Translations under genes and position numbers: made by a program
Part shown: piece after piece, positions 46,364 to 57,750 of the stretch
How the letters are laid out: every line of letters begins with the position of its first letter
Position numbering within the stretch: the first letter of the stretch is position 1
DNA from: Dicaeum eximium
Lineage: Eukaryota; Chordata; Aves; Passeriformes; Dicaeidae
DNA: 64,000 nt
Direction: 5' to 3'
Assembly: GCA_013396995.1 (NCBI GenBank)
Contig: VWZP01005794.1
Coordinates: 981,685 to 1,045,684, forward strand
The notes under the pieces: model-generated
What the model saw: the letters and a program-made list of their open reading frames with translations, nothing else
What the model was told of the DNA's origin: nothing
Databases searched by the model: none

Positions 46364-48220
46364 CATTTGATAGAAATAATTTTATCTGTCATTTATCCTC
46401 CTAATATTTCATATTAGACTATACACCTGAAGCCGGCTGAGCTCAGTGCTCTGAACTAAAATCTAGAAGTCAAAATGGAAGGATTTCTTTTTCTTACTTT
46501 ACTACATAAACCCTTTGTGGAAAAAATAAAATATGTTTATAAGTTCAAAGATTTCTAAAGAAATACTGATTTAACCAAGAAAATATATATACCATAATAA
46601 TAAAGCCTGAATTTGAATAAAGAGTGAATAAGTTTTCTGATGTTGGTGTCTGAGGGCTTTAAGTATGAAAATGGAGGACCTTATTCAACATGTGAGGTAG
46701 ATACAGTTTCTATTCTCTTTTGTGAATGTTATCACGTACAAAATTACAGAACGATCAGAGCTGAACTAGTAACTGTCTGTGCCCTGTAGAAGGAAGAGTG
46801 TGAAGACCAAATGAAAGGCCACTGTCAGAGTAGTACATTTTCAATTACTAGTGTTGAGTACATTGTATGGAAACACAAATGTGTTAAGCAAGACCTTCCG
46901 TGACAAAACAAAATGAGAACAGAATAACTCTCTTGCAATTTCACAGTTTAGCTACAAGTAAAATGACTTCTTTTCTATCTTCAAACCTCCTAAGCACCTT
47001 ACCTCCTGAGTACCATGCAGTTATCATGCCACTTACACTAGGATTTGGTATCTGACATATACCAAGTGATTGTCAAGAGGACCCCAAGCAATCATTAGGT
47101 GTTAGTTTGTTATTTTCTGCATAGATTATTATGATATTTTCACAGATCCATTGTCTGACCTTGATTAAAATTCAGGAGATGTTAGCCCATTGTCTGTGTT
47201 CAGACCAAAGAACAATACCTCTATTTTGACATACCTTTAATAAACCAGACATTTCATTTATCTTTGCAAAATGAAGTGAGATTGCTGGTTTATTTATCCT
47301 TCATGCACATCTGAGATGTAATTGGCAGACTTGTTATAGACATATTATTAAGCTATTTCAGCTCTACATGTCATTCTGCAATAATTCAAACAACAGCAAT
47401 TTTGAGCTGTCTGCTGACTACAAAATAATGGGAGTGCCTTAGAGTCTACCAAATATATTGATAATATTACTCAGTTCTCATTTTACATTTTAATTGAAAC
47501 CATTATCAAATAATGATTCTAAGCAGAAATAATAGTTAATAAAGTTCTGGAGATCATATCTGCTCCTGTTGCTCTATGTCCTGACTATTCCAGCTGAGGG
47601 ATAAGAGCTGTCTATTACAGTTTTTCTATCAGAAGATAGAGTGCTTATTAGAGGATTCAATAGACACATGTAGTGGGTATACAGTGCTCTTGAAAAATGC
47701 TGTTTGGTTTACCTGAAAACGGAAATTTTCTACTGTATGATATGGATAATATTTAACATTGGTATCATCATGTGAGGTTTTCCAGGTGTGTGTCAAGTCC
47801 TGACAGAATGTTTCCCATGGGATTATGAATTCTAAATCCAATAAACAGGAAGGATGAGGGGATGAACACTCATTTTGCCCTGCACTGAGCAGTGCAGTGA
47901 GTGAGGTAACCTCAGGGGTCCTCTCCAACAAAAAGTGATTTTCCAATTTAATGAGCCTGTGCTTGTCCCAGGGAGTGCCTAGGCATGACTCAGACACTGC
48001 TCTCACCACCCTGAAATGGAGCATTCCTTTTTTATGTAGAGAAAAATGAAGGCAGAGAGCTTATTTCTATATCATCAGCCATCAGATGTATCTTTTGTGT
48101 ATAATCCCTAAGAAAAACATAGACCTTTAAGAAAAAATCCTCTATGTGATATTTTTTTACCATTACCATATAAACAATATTATTCCTAAGTGTAAGAGAC
48201 TTAAAGAACACAACTGCCTT
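46364..48220. other. Unique DNA with one 131-codon open frame
   Basis: The first five bases are the right CATTT duplication of the adjoining LTR. The rest is AT-rich without a recognised repeat. The minus-strand frame at 47629-48024 is listed separately. Confidence 0.4.
47629..48024 (-). other. 131-codon open frame, unidentified
   Basis: A minus-strand frame from an ATG at 48024 to a stop at 47629. Composition is balanced in the first 100 codons (for example CLGTPWDKHRLIKLENHFLL and ECSSPHPSCLLDLEFIIPWE). A TTTCAG lies eight codons inside the frame (exon would start at 48010), and a CGTTTTCAG|GTAAAC donor-like signal ends the better part at 47713, giving a possible 298-nt exon. The acceptor has a poor pyrimidine stretch. 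No domain is recognised. Frames of this length are expected only rarely by chance in AT-rich DNA, but in 64 kb and six frames one or two are not surprising. Confidence 0.15.
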
Positions 48221-48755
48221 AAACACTGTTCAGGCCACTGAAGGAACTTTCCATAAGATAAGCCACCACAGCAGGAACTTGAGATAAGTACAGAAGAGGG
48301 GAACTTGCAGCAGGAAGGCACTAATTCCAGGCCTAGTAAAGCTCAGGTCTTAGGCCACCTTACTTAATGCATCCAGGCAAAAAATTCCCTCCTTGGCAGA
48401 CTGTGAGAAAGGAAGCAATTGCTTATACACATGCCACCCCAAGTTATGAGAACAGCAGCTGTGCCCTGTGGATACCCAGAACTTGGACTTTATAAAGGTG
48501 TTGCCTGAGAAGAACCACTGGGACCTCTACTACTGAGAGGACATGGGTGAAGAAGGACCGGGGAGATGCCACGGAATCCACTAGTGTGGATGAGGCTATC
48601 TTCTGCTTGATTTCCCTCTGTCTGTCCCTCTTCACCCCTGCTCCCCTTTCCCATTTCTTTCTCACATTTACAGTTAAATAAAATCCGTACTATTGATTTT
48701 GGCATTTGTACTTTAATTTGGGCAGTGGCATCTCTTAATAATTGGATCATAACAC
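48221..48755 (+). mobile_element. Probable solo LTR (family F), plus orientation, with flanking duplication
   Basis: The LTR proper would run from TGTTCAGG (48227) to TTGGATCA (48749), 523 bp, bracketed by AAACAC (48221-48226) and TAACAC (48750-48755), a 6-bp duplication with one mismatch. TATAAAG at 48491-48497 and AATAAA at 48677-48682 lie in sense order with spacing suitable for U3, R and U5. The pyrimidine-rich stretch at 48600-48660 before AATAAA is also LTR-like. I do not recognise a named family, so identification rests on structure alone. Confidence 0.6.
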
Positions 48756-48771
48756 CATGTTGTTTATAATA

Positions 48772-49145
48772 TCATGGAATTGTAGAATGGCCTGGGCTGG
48801 AAAGGGACCTTAAAGATTTTCTAGCACCGATCCTCATCCCATAGGCAGGGACATCTTTCCCTAGACTTGCTCAGAGGTCCACCCAGCCTGGCTTTAAACA
48901 CCTTAAACTCTTCCAGGCATGGAACATCCACAACTTCTCTGGGAAACCTGTTCCAGTGCCTCACCATCCTCATAGTAAAGAATTTCTTGCTAATATCTAA
49001 TCTAAACCTACCCTCTTTCAGTTTGAAACCATTTTCCCTTGTCCTTTCACTACGTGATCTGGTAAAATTCCCTCTCTATCTTTCTTGTAAGCTTCCTTCT
49101 GATACTGAAAGGCCACAATTAGATCACACCCAAATTTATCCTAAA
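48772..49145 (-). mobile_element. CR1 LINE 3' fragment, minus orientation
   Basis: From the tail-like ATCATGGAATTGTAGAATGG at 48772 the antisense CR1 blocks follow in order: GGCTGGAAAGGGACCTTAAA near 48794, a CATAGGCAGGGACATCTTTC block near 48840, CCACAACTTCTCTGGGAAAC near 48930, AAAGAATTTCTTGCTAATAT near 48976, CCCTCTTTCAGTTTGAAACC near 49011, and CTATCTTTCTTGTAAGCTTC near 49074. Similarity fades by 49145. It lies only about 20 bp from the probable LTR. Confidence 0.87.
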
Positions 49146-52100
49146 CTGTTAAGGAAAGTGTTTGACACTTTGATCATATGCATTTTGGTGTATGAAGATG
49201 AATGAGTGCTTATCAGCCAGAATTCCCAGCAGTGAAATGTCTTGTTTGTTCAGTTTTTAAGAACATAAGTAAATCTATGGGTAATCTTCAGGCTCAGCAA
49301 ACAGAAAGGTGTGCATATCACTGTCCACTCACTGAGCCCCCACCACACCAGTGTTGGCTTTGTTTGTGTACCCATCCTTTTATTAATTTAGACTCAGCCT
49401 AGGGACATGTGATGATTTCTGAATTTTTCTTTGTGTGTAATACTCTACCCAGCTGAAACAGCATTTCTGTTCTGGAATTTCGGACACATTTGGGACACAT
49501 TTGTCCCATGGTGCAGCAAAACAAACATAACTGTAAGAGCTCCTTTCTCTGCATAATGTATTTTTTCTATGCTATGCATTCAGAAGACAAAGTTAATGTC
49601 AACCTTAGGTTAACGTAATAAAAATGATGATTTGATTTCAGTTGTTGGGAACTCTAAAAGGGGTTGTTTTATTTGTTTGCTATTTTAATTGCCTTCATGC
49701 ACTTACCTGCAGGCTGTAGATGTCTTAAATTTTTACGTTGGTTTGACAATGTAAGATTGATATAGTAGTGACAATAACAAACTAACATGTATAATAAAAA
49801 CTCTTGGTGTTTATTGTAGCTAGCACTCCCCTATGTTCACATATGAGTCATGAGTGTTCATCTACACTGACTTATAAATTAATCAGACCTTCTTACTCTG
49901 TGCTTACATTATGCAACGCTCAAGTGTAATAAAGGAAGAGTACCAAATGGACTAAATTTATTACAAGAAAAAAAAAGAAAAAGGAGTAAATAAAATGAAG
50001 CAGAAATACAGCTAATTAGGTAAGTGTTTAGATAGGAACTGGTAGATGTGAGACTACTAAAAATCTGATCTATAAAAGTGAAATTCAAAGTGCTATTTCT
50101 AATACTGCAATTATTGAAGAATTTTACCCTTGTCAGTCCTGAATTAAATTTAAAAATTAAAAATGCTTTTCATATACTAATGACTATAGTTACAAGCAGG
50201 GAACAGAATAGAAAAGAGGCACTCTCTTGTAATTCTTGATTCTGATAAAGTAGAGAATTTAATGCATTGTGTTATAATAACTGTTTCATTTTGCCAGAAA
50301 ATATGTCCAATTTCTGTAGATATCAACGCAACAAGGAAGAAATCAGTAAGCATCATCTAAACATTAAATTTTCCACATCAACTAAAATTAGAATTCAGAA
50401 TCTGACCTGAAAAGTGCTAGTGAGGAAAGCCAGAATATCTCCATATTTTCCAGGTTTATACATGGATACCAAAGATCAAATTCCAACCACAGATATCTTC
50501 ATAGTGATTTTTTCTTTATTTCTTCCATTTTTTTAATTGACTAAAATTAACAATGTGCTTTTTTAAGGACCATGTACCTGAGTTAGTATGAATCCACATG
50601 GCTTCGTTTAAGGATGGGAATGCTATGTTGCACATCAAAGTCCTTTGAAGTAAAAAGAACTCACAAACATAGATGACTACCAGAAAGATAGATACCAGAT
50701 GATTCACAGAAAAAAAACAAAAGAAATTTTTCTCTTAGACTGAATTAATGAAAAAACTGTAGAAATGATGTGACAAATAAAGCCTCTTCTATGTAAGGCA
50801 ATTTGTCAAGGTCGCAAACCAAGACAGAAGAGAAGAACAGAAAGGCAATGTTAGGTCACACTGAGGAACAATGGGAAAAAAGGGGATAAAGAGAGAGTAA
50901 AGATTATAATACCAATAATATATAATAATTGTACCAATTGCAAAACGTTCAGAAGAGTGACATATTCTGAAACCCAAATTGCTATGTTTAACCCATGTTT
51001 AGCTCAACACTCAGATGTGATAATTATACTGCTTTAAATACAACTGCTATCTCCGTTTGGGTTTTTTTTTGTTTTGTTTTGTTTTGTTTTTTTTTTAAAG
51101 GGAAAGAATATGTCCAGATTTTTTAGCATTGCTTTCTATTATTATTTCTGTGCATCTCATTTAACACTTCCACTCTATGTTCAGGTTGCCATTGGTGTCT
51201 CAGCACATGCACAGCACTAGCACAGAGCTACCATGACATGATAATTAAACAAAACATGAAGTAGCAAGAAATGACTGGAAGGAAGCTACTGAGAAGAAAA
51301 GCATGAGATCAATAATAAGTTAAATTAAGTGCTAAATAATACATAGAGTAAACACCACCGTGAGGTAAAATATGTTCTTATCTCTCATCCATGCTTGCGA
51401 ATCCTGTCAAACTACAGAAACGAAATGATTTTGTGTTTAATTTGCCAAATAATTGCACTACTCATATGCTGAATGTATTCTGGTTCACATTGCAGATCTG
51501 CAGAATCTTTCAATATTTTCCTGTCAATCTATTTATATTGTAATTTGTTGGCACTTTGCCATTTAATACATTCCTTAGGGATAAGTTGCTATAGACACAG
51601 TATCACTTTTTCTACATACACTGCACTGTTCATTCACTTAGCAAAGCACTCCACTTTGAACTTGCTCTTCATTAATTAGACTGCAAGAAATAACCCAAAT
51701 AACTCATTTCTACAGTATTACAGAATTAAGACAGTGATTTTTAATTACCACAATCAAGACAGTGATTTTAAACCTTTACTGTGTGAAACTATTCCGTGAT
51801 AAATATTTTAGAAATTTATTTGGGGGTATTAAGAAGGGCTGAGTAGGTTTTGTATTCTACCCCTGAAAAGAATATCTCTGATAGACTCAGAATGGCTGTG
51901 AATGACTTGTCTAAAGTTTAGTGTTTTTTTCACTATGGTACTACATGCACCATCCCCTCAAGTATAATGATTATGCAAACGGATCTGGGAGAGAGAAATA
52001 GCTATTGCAATTATTGAAAAGGCTTTTTTTTCTGGTTTTCCCTCTCTGCACATTGTGTCAGTGTACTGTGAAACAGTCTGACATCTCCCATATAGGGATT

Positions 52101-54755
52101 CATTTGCAACAAATATAACTGTAATTTCATTTGTTTGTCTTAAAAAGTAACAACTTTCCAAAAACCTATTGGATTTTGCACTTTTCTGACTCAGACATGG
52201 GGTAACTGAGAGGTGTTTAAAAACTTTTTATTCTATTTTTTAGTCTTATATGAAGGGTGAGATAATACAGATGTTACAATTTACACCATTACAATCAGAA
52301 GCCAATTATTTATTAATTATGAGGCACTATAAACATTTCTTAACCTATCAAATTTTTACTTCACTACACTATAAATATATGGGATAATAGATCAGAAATT
52401 AGTATAGCCATATCATGGATTTGCAAGTTGACTATATCACTGACGAAATAAATTACTTTTATTTGATTTCGAGCAGCAGATTCTAATATAACACTTAAAC
52501 TAGTAGGTATTAAAGATATGAAGGTTGTGGGGCTGACTTCCCTTCACATATAAATGTGAAGGTCTGTTTCATTCCATTAATTTTAGGCACCAAAATCAAA
52601 GTCTTGAAATTAGGAACTTAATTGCCTACATTATCTGTGCAGGAAGAAGCACCTACAAGGTGCTTCACATATCTGAGGGAAAGATTTATTCTTCTGTAGT
52701 TACCATATACCTGCCTCTGTACTATACCACCTAAACCAGGTATATCTCTATTTCTATCTCCAAAAAGAGTATCACATATGTAAACCTAAGTTCTGAAACA
52801 CTCATTTTCTAGGGCAGCTTAGAACTGTCACTTAATTGCTTCTGTAGCAAACTAAAAAAAAAAAAATCCAACCAAAACCCAAATCAAATCAAATGCTTTA
52901 CACTACTTATACCTCCAATTCCTGTGTTTGTTGGATGTTTTTTCTCTGAAATGAGATTCAGGCTTATATTTTGCGTGAAAACCAATCAATAATAGGCAGG
53001 TAGGTTACAAAAATCTCATCTCCAAAGTAGGGTGATTTATTTTGTTTTAATATTGCCTCAGGATAAAGTCAAGAATGGAAAGCGTAATACACAATGATCA
53101 GAAAAATGAGGAGGGTAGCAAAAGTGGAGGTTATTCCTGTAATCATTTTATAAATATAGTAAATGCCATTCTAGTTACATTGAATCCTTTTTTTTGCCAT
53201 CTGTAGTGATGCTAGAGAAGAGAAAGCTTAATGATCTGAATATTTGCTTCTAATTAAAAAAAAAAAAATCTTAAATGAATTGGTATTTCTTCTCTATGGC
53301 AGGATTCTTATACTCCACATGACTGAACACTTTCTCCTTTCATTGGATGACTGAAGAGCCCTCAGTTATTATTAGTTATTAAAAGTTTCATCTGAGAATG
53401 ATGTACAGTCCCTTCCATCATCTGAATTTCAAATATATATATTTGCTCTCTTCCCAGATAGGGAATCCGGTTTGCTTTCTGCAGCTACACAAAGGGAGAA
53501 CAGGATCATATTCTCCCTGTAGAACTACTGAAACAAATTAATGTGGTGTGGTGGGCTAAAGAAAATCACAAATGTTGTAACAGAAAATTTGCTATATTCA
53601 ACCATGGGTATGTGCCTAATTTCACATCCCCAGCTGAGATGAATAGAGTGGCCAACACCTTATGGAATTTTGTTTCAGGCTATTTTTGGTCTCAGATTGG
53701 ACCATTGCATTGGTTTACATTTCATTTCATTATTGCAAGGTTTTTTGAAAGTAGAGGAGCAGAAACAGTGAAAGGAAAAATTAACAAAAATAAAGGAAAG
53801 GAGAAAAAAATGTTACAACCTGGAAAATATATACCAACCTGGCCATGAGGGATTTTTATGGAATGCTGAGAGTAATATATTTATTTCACTAGAAATATAA
53901 ACTTGCTAAAGAGCAACTGATGCACTTCTTTCACTTTAATATATATAATATGACATATAAATAATATTAAATTTGTAAGTTAAAAAAAAATAGGAAGAAA
54001 AATGATAAATCTAAATGACATTGCATATTATGATTTAAATACTGACCTAGCCCAGACTTCATGTCATTTGGCTTTTATAGACAAATCCTGGTTATAAAAT
54101 TAACCCTTCCTGTGATCTATAATAAATTATTCTTTTTATCAGGTCTTTCATTTTTTTTACCACATTAAAAATGAATAAAATTTTAAAAATTCAATACAAA
54201 TTATTTAGAAATTAAGACCTCATCAAGCACATATATCCATATTTGAAAGGCAGCTATGTTATCTATACTAAATTGCAGAGACTAATTAATGTAGTTTAAT
54301 ACATTTCAAGAACAATGCTGAAAAAAAGGTGGTTTGCCTTCAACTAAGAACCTGCACAATAGTGCAAACACAGGATGGAGATTTTCCAGAGAGCTGCAGG
54401 TGCTTGTAACTGAAACTGAATTTTAAGTTGTATATTTTGGGCAAAGCTACTCCAAAAAGACATTGTGAAAATGGATTGGGTCCTTCCAGATTCACCTTCT
54501 CTCCAGTCCTCTTCAGATCTGCTTTTCCAAATCTATCCTAGGCCTATTATTTGTTAAAAATTTTCACTGCTGGGCTCCATAGTAAGCAGACAACATATAC
54601 AATCTCGTGGGTCTCATCCAAAATTTTTAAGCACTGTGCATGGCAATAGGATAACATTAATAAATTTTGTTAGTGGCAGAATAATAACTCAAAAATTCCT
54701 GGCTTCCAACCCTACTCAGGATCTCTGCGTCCTCTTCTTTATTCAATAAGCAATC
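49146..54755. other. Long AT-rich unique stretch, nothing recognised
   Basis: Over 5.6 kb I find no mobile element, RNA gene or convincing exon. A T-rich stretch with GTTTT units lies at 51058-51096. The 101-codon frame at 53543-53848 on the plus strand has no motif and ends in lysine-rich residues from A-rich DNA. Confidence 0.4.
51058..51096. repeat. GTTTT repeat within a T-rich tract
   Basis: Four GTTTT units flanked on both sides by T runs. Confidence 0.85.
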
Positions 54756-54756
54756 A

Positions 54757-54791
<35 letters not shown>

Positions 54792-54792
54792 T
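54756..54792. repeat. CTTT tetranucleotide microsatellite running into the assembly gap
   Basis: About nine CTTT units up to base 54792, where undetermined bases begin. The true length is unknown. Confidence 0.95.
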
Positions 54793-54873
54793 NNNNNNNN
54801 NNNNNNNNNNNNNNNNNNNNNNNNNNNNNNNNNNNNNNNNNNNNNNNNNNNNNNNNNNNNNNNNNNNNNNNNN
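54793..54873. other. Assembly gap, 81 undetermined bases
   Basis: A run of 81 N. The real gap size may differ. The CTTT array at its left edge is the likely cause. Confidence 1.
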
Positions 54874-55180
54874 CTTACAAATAAAACTAAATACTTAAAA
54901 AAAACCTATAAAAAGTACATTATAATATAACCCACAAAATCTAATTTTAGATAATTACCTTTAAAACATCTACAACATAGGATAACAAAAAAAATAATAA
55001 ACAAAAAACACTTATAGTGTTTTGTAATTAAAAATTAAACTTCTAATTGTAATAGCGTAAATTATAACATCTATATTATCTCACCCTTCATATAAAACTA
55101 AAAATAAAATAAAAAGTTTTTAAAACACCTCTCAGTTACCCCATATCTAAATAAAAAAAGAAAAAAACTAAATCCAACAA
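54874..55180. other. G-depleted AT-rich stretch beside the gap
   Basis: I count only 12 G in the first 267 bases after the gap (54874-55140), while C remains common and A makes up about half. The sequence returns to usual composition from about 55180. It holds no repeat family or open frame of note. It may be low-quality consensus, a base-edited repeat, or a natural strand bias. Confidence 0.7.
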
Positions 55181-56100
55181 GTTACAGAAGAAAGAGATTT
55201 CTTTGAGCTGTGATAGGTTTGATGAGAAAAATATTTATTCTCTTATAATTTCTGCATCTCAAAATTTTCAGTCTTAAATTGTTTACCTTAACCTTAATGT
55301 GCCTAAAATAAAGGAATACTTGTGGAGGTCAGAGTAATGAAGTCATTATTGACACAGTAATAAATGAGTTAAGCTTTGCAAAATACTTAGATAAACAAGT
55401 TTATTAAACTATTGAAATGAGTTTCAAACTGGGAGCTAACACCATAGAAGATGATTTTACTGCCTTTACCAGTCAGATAATTCTTTTTCTTGATAGGCAG
55501 TTAAAATAAGCCTGATCAATCATCAATATCAATTTTAGGGCTCTTTCTCATAAAGCAGACATACTGCAATTCATAAGGAATGATCCTTGTTGTGCTGCAA
55601 TCTCTCTTTATTTTTAAACCATCTAATAGAGGCAAGATGTAACAGATATTCCATGGATGAATCTCTTCTATTACGTATGAACAAGGCATTTATGGATGAT
55701 GTATATGTGTTGACAAAGAAACACAAGCCAAGTTTTCACAGGTGTCAGCTCTGTTTTGGAACTTGAACAAGCAATTAACTGGGGCACTGAGGCTGCTCTG
55801 AGCTTCGTTGGCTATTCACAGCTTTATGGTGCACTACATCATGGGGTGGAGGCAGCGCATTATGGAGCTGTGTTCTGCCAGAAAGCTTTCTTTATGCTTC
55901 GTTGGAAGGCAGATACAAGAGCAAGTGCTCACACAGAAAAAAGTGGCAAATCTGAGCCTTGTAAAAGATAGACATTATGTGGGAGACAAACACTGGAAAA
56001 TCGGAAGAGATTTTAAAAAAATGTGGTAGAAGAAAAGGGAAGAAAAGGGATGGAAAGGGAAAATGGAAGACCCACAGTAGAATGAAGATAAGACAGAAGT
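55181..56100. other. Unique DNA, nothing recognised
   Basis: A slightly GC-richer stretch at 55740-55970 carries two overlapping open frames of 71-73 codons without motifs, followed by a short GGGAAGAAAA-type repeat at about 56030-56065. Confidence 0.4.
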
Positions 56101-57420
56101 GTCACAGAATAACTGAGATTGGAATTGACCTTTGGAGATCATCTGGCTCAACATAATTTTTAAAGCAGATCAGCTACAGCAGACTGCTCAGGGCTGTGTC
56201 CATTCAGGCTTTGAATCTAAGTATAGGTTACCTGGGTGAGAGGTTACCCTGTAGGTAAGTTAAGTAGATCTTCCTGCATGTCAGTTTGTACTCATTGCCT
56301 CCTGTATCTTCGCTGTTTGCCACCATGATGATTCTGGCTGCACCTTTTTCAATTCTTTACTTCACTTTGCTCTGTACACCACGAGGAGATTCCCACTGAG
56401 CCCTTTATTTTCTTCCTAATGCAGCTCAGGAACTTTCTAATGCAGCTCAGGAAGCTGTTAAGCTTTTCTTCTAAGGCACATTGCTGGCTCATGTTCAATT
56501 TGGTGCTGACCAGTTTCCCTAGGGTCTTTTCAGTCAAACTGCTTTCTTGTCAGTCAGCACTCAGAGCATACTTGTACTTCAGGCTATTCCTCCCTGGGTG
56601 CAGAAGTTTGCATTTCCCTCAATTCAACTTTGAGAGGTTTCCTTTATCCATTTCTTCTGGTTGTTAAAAGTTGGTATGAATGGCAGAAAAATCATTTCGT
56701 GTATCAGTCACTTTTCCCAGTTTTGTATTGTCTGCAGCCTTGCTGAGGGTACAGTTTTGTGCCCATAGTCAAGGCTGTTAATCAGGATGTTATACAATAC
56801 TGACACAAATTTTGACCCTTGGGGTACTGTTGCCATAGTGAATGGCCTCCATTGCCACTGTTCACAACCCTCTGGGCCTGGCTGCTCAGTCAGCTTTCAA
56901 TCCACACTATTTTCCTCACATCTAGCCTGTATTTTATTCGTTTGTCTATGAGTAGGTTGTTGGAGGCAAAGTCAAAAGGCTTACTAAAATCCAGACCACC
57001 TTTCATCCACTGTCCTCTATGAAGTGAGTGATCTCATCGTTTAAGGCTGTCAGGTTGGTCCAGCATTGCTTCCCTTTAATAAATCCATGCTGACCACTTC
57101 CAATGACCTTCTCATCCTTGTCATGCCTCAAAATGGTCCCTAGGAACAGTTGCTTCATCAGCAGGGCTTGAGGTGAGCCCTGTAGTTCCTCAGACCCTCT
57201 TTCTTCCCCTTCCTGAAGGAAGGGCTGGTATCTGCTTTCTTCTAGTCTCCAGGAACTTTCCCCAGTCACTATTATATTTTGAAGAAATTTGAGAGTGGCC
57301 CCACAATGACACCAGCCAAGCCCTTTGGAACTTGAAGGATACATACCATCAAGCCTTATGGACTTGTGTGTGTTCAGACGTTTAAACCACCCCTAACCAG
57401 ATTCTCCTCCACTAAGTCTC
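56101..57420 (-). mobile_element. Old CR1 LINE copy, minus orientation
   Basis: Antisense CR1 layout over about 1.3 kb: the tail end TCACAGAATAACTGAGATTG at 56102, GGCACATTGCTGGCTCATGT near 56476 (normally the block before AGCTTCTC), a CCTTGGGGTACTGTTGCCAT block near 56817, CTGCTCAGTCAGCTTTCAAT near 56883, a GGCAAAGTCAAAAGGCTTAC block near 56966, TAAATCCATGCTGACCACTT near 57080 and, further in, CTGGTATCTGCTTTCTTCTA. Divergence is high. A TAATGCAGCTCAGGAA stretch is duplicated near 56420-56455. The reverse transcriptase frame is broken throughout. Confidence 0.85.
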
Positions 57421-57441
57421 CTCCATTCTAAGTTTTCAGAA

Positions 57442-57680
57442 TTAGAGAATGACAGAATAGTCTGAGTTGGAAGAGACCCACAAAGATCATTGAGTCTAGC
57501 TCTTTAATGAATTCCCACAAAGGGATCAAACACATCACCTTCACATTATTACCATCAGGCTCTAATATCCAATTTTTTCCCCTGGTCTGAAGGACCTTGG
57601 ATTCATGAAGGCAAATTCTACTAGGAAAAAAAGCATTAAGTAACTCGGCATTTTCTGTCTACTTTTTCATGAGCTACCCT
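57442..57680 (-). mobile_element. CR1 LINE 3' fragment, minus orientation
   Basis: AGAATGACAGAATAGTCTGA at 57446 and GTTGGAAGAGACCCACAAAG near 57466 mark the antisense 3' end of another CR1 copy. Less clear blocks follow to about 57680, including AAGCATTAAGTAACTCGGCA near 57631, which resembles a more internal CR1 block, so an internal deletion is likely. Confidence 0.7.
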
Positions 57681-57689
57681 CTCCCATTT

Positions 57690-57750
57690 TGATGATCTTC
57701 AAAGATCTCCTCCAACCTCAGCTGTTCCATGACTCTGCGATTCTGTAAAC
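57690..57750 (+). mobile_element. Short CR1 LINE 3' end, plus orientation
   Basis: TTTGATGATCTTCAAAGATC, then CTCCTCCAACCTCAGCTG and the tail-like CCATGACTCTGCGATTCTGT. Only the last 60 or so bases of a sense CR1 are present, pointing opposite to the neighbouring fragment. Confidence 0.72.

Noticed and set aside
56101..57344. 113-codon minus-strand frame ending at 57003 as a host gene
   Set aside because: It is the sense frame of the old CR1 copy, a piece of its reverse transcriptase region, not a host gene.
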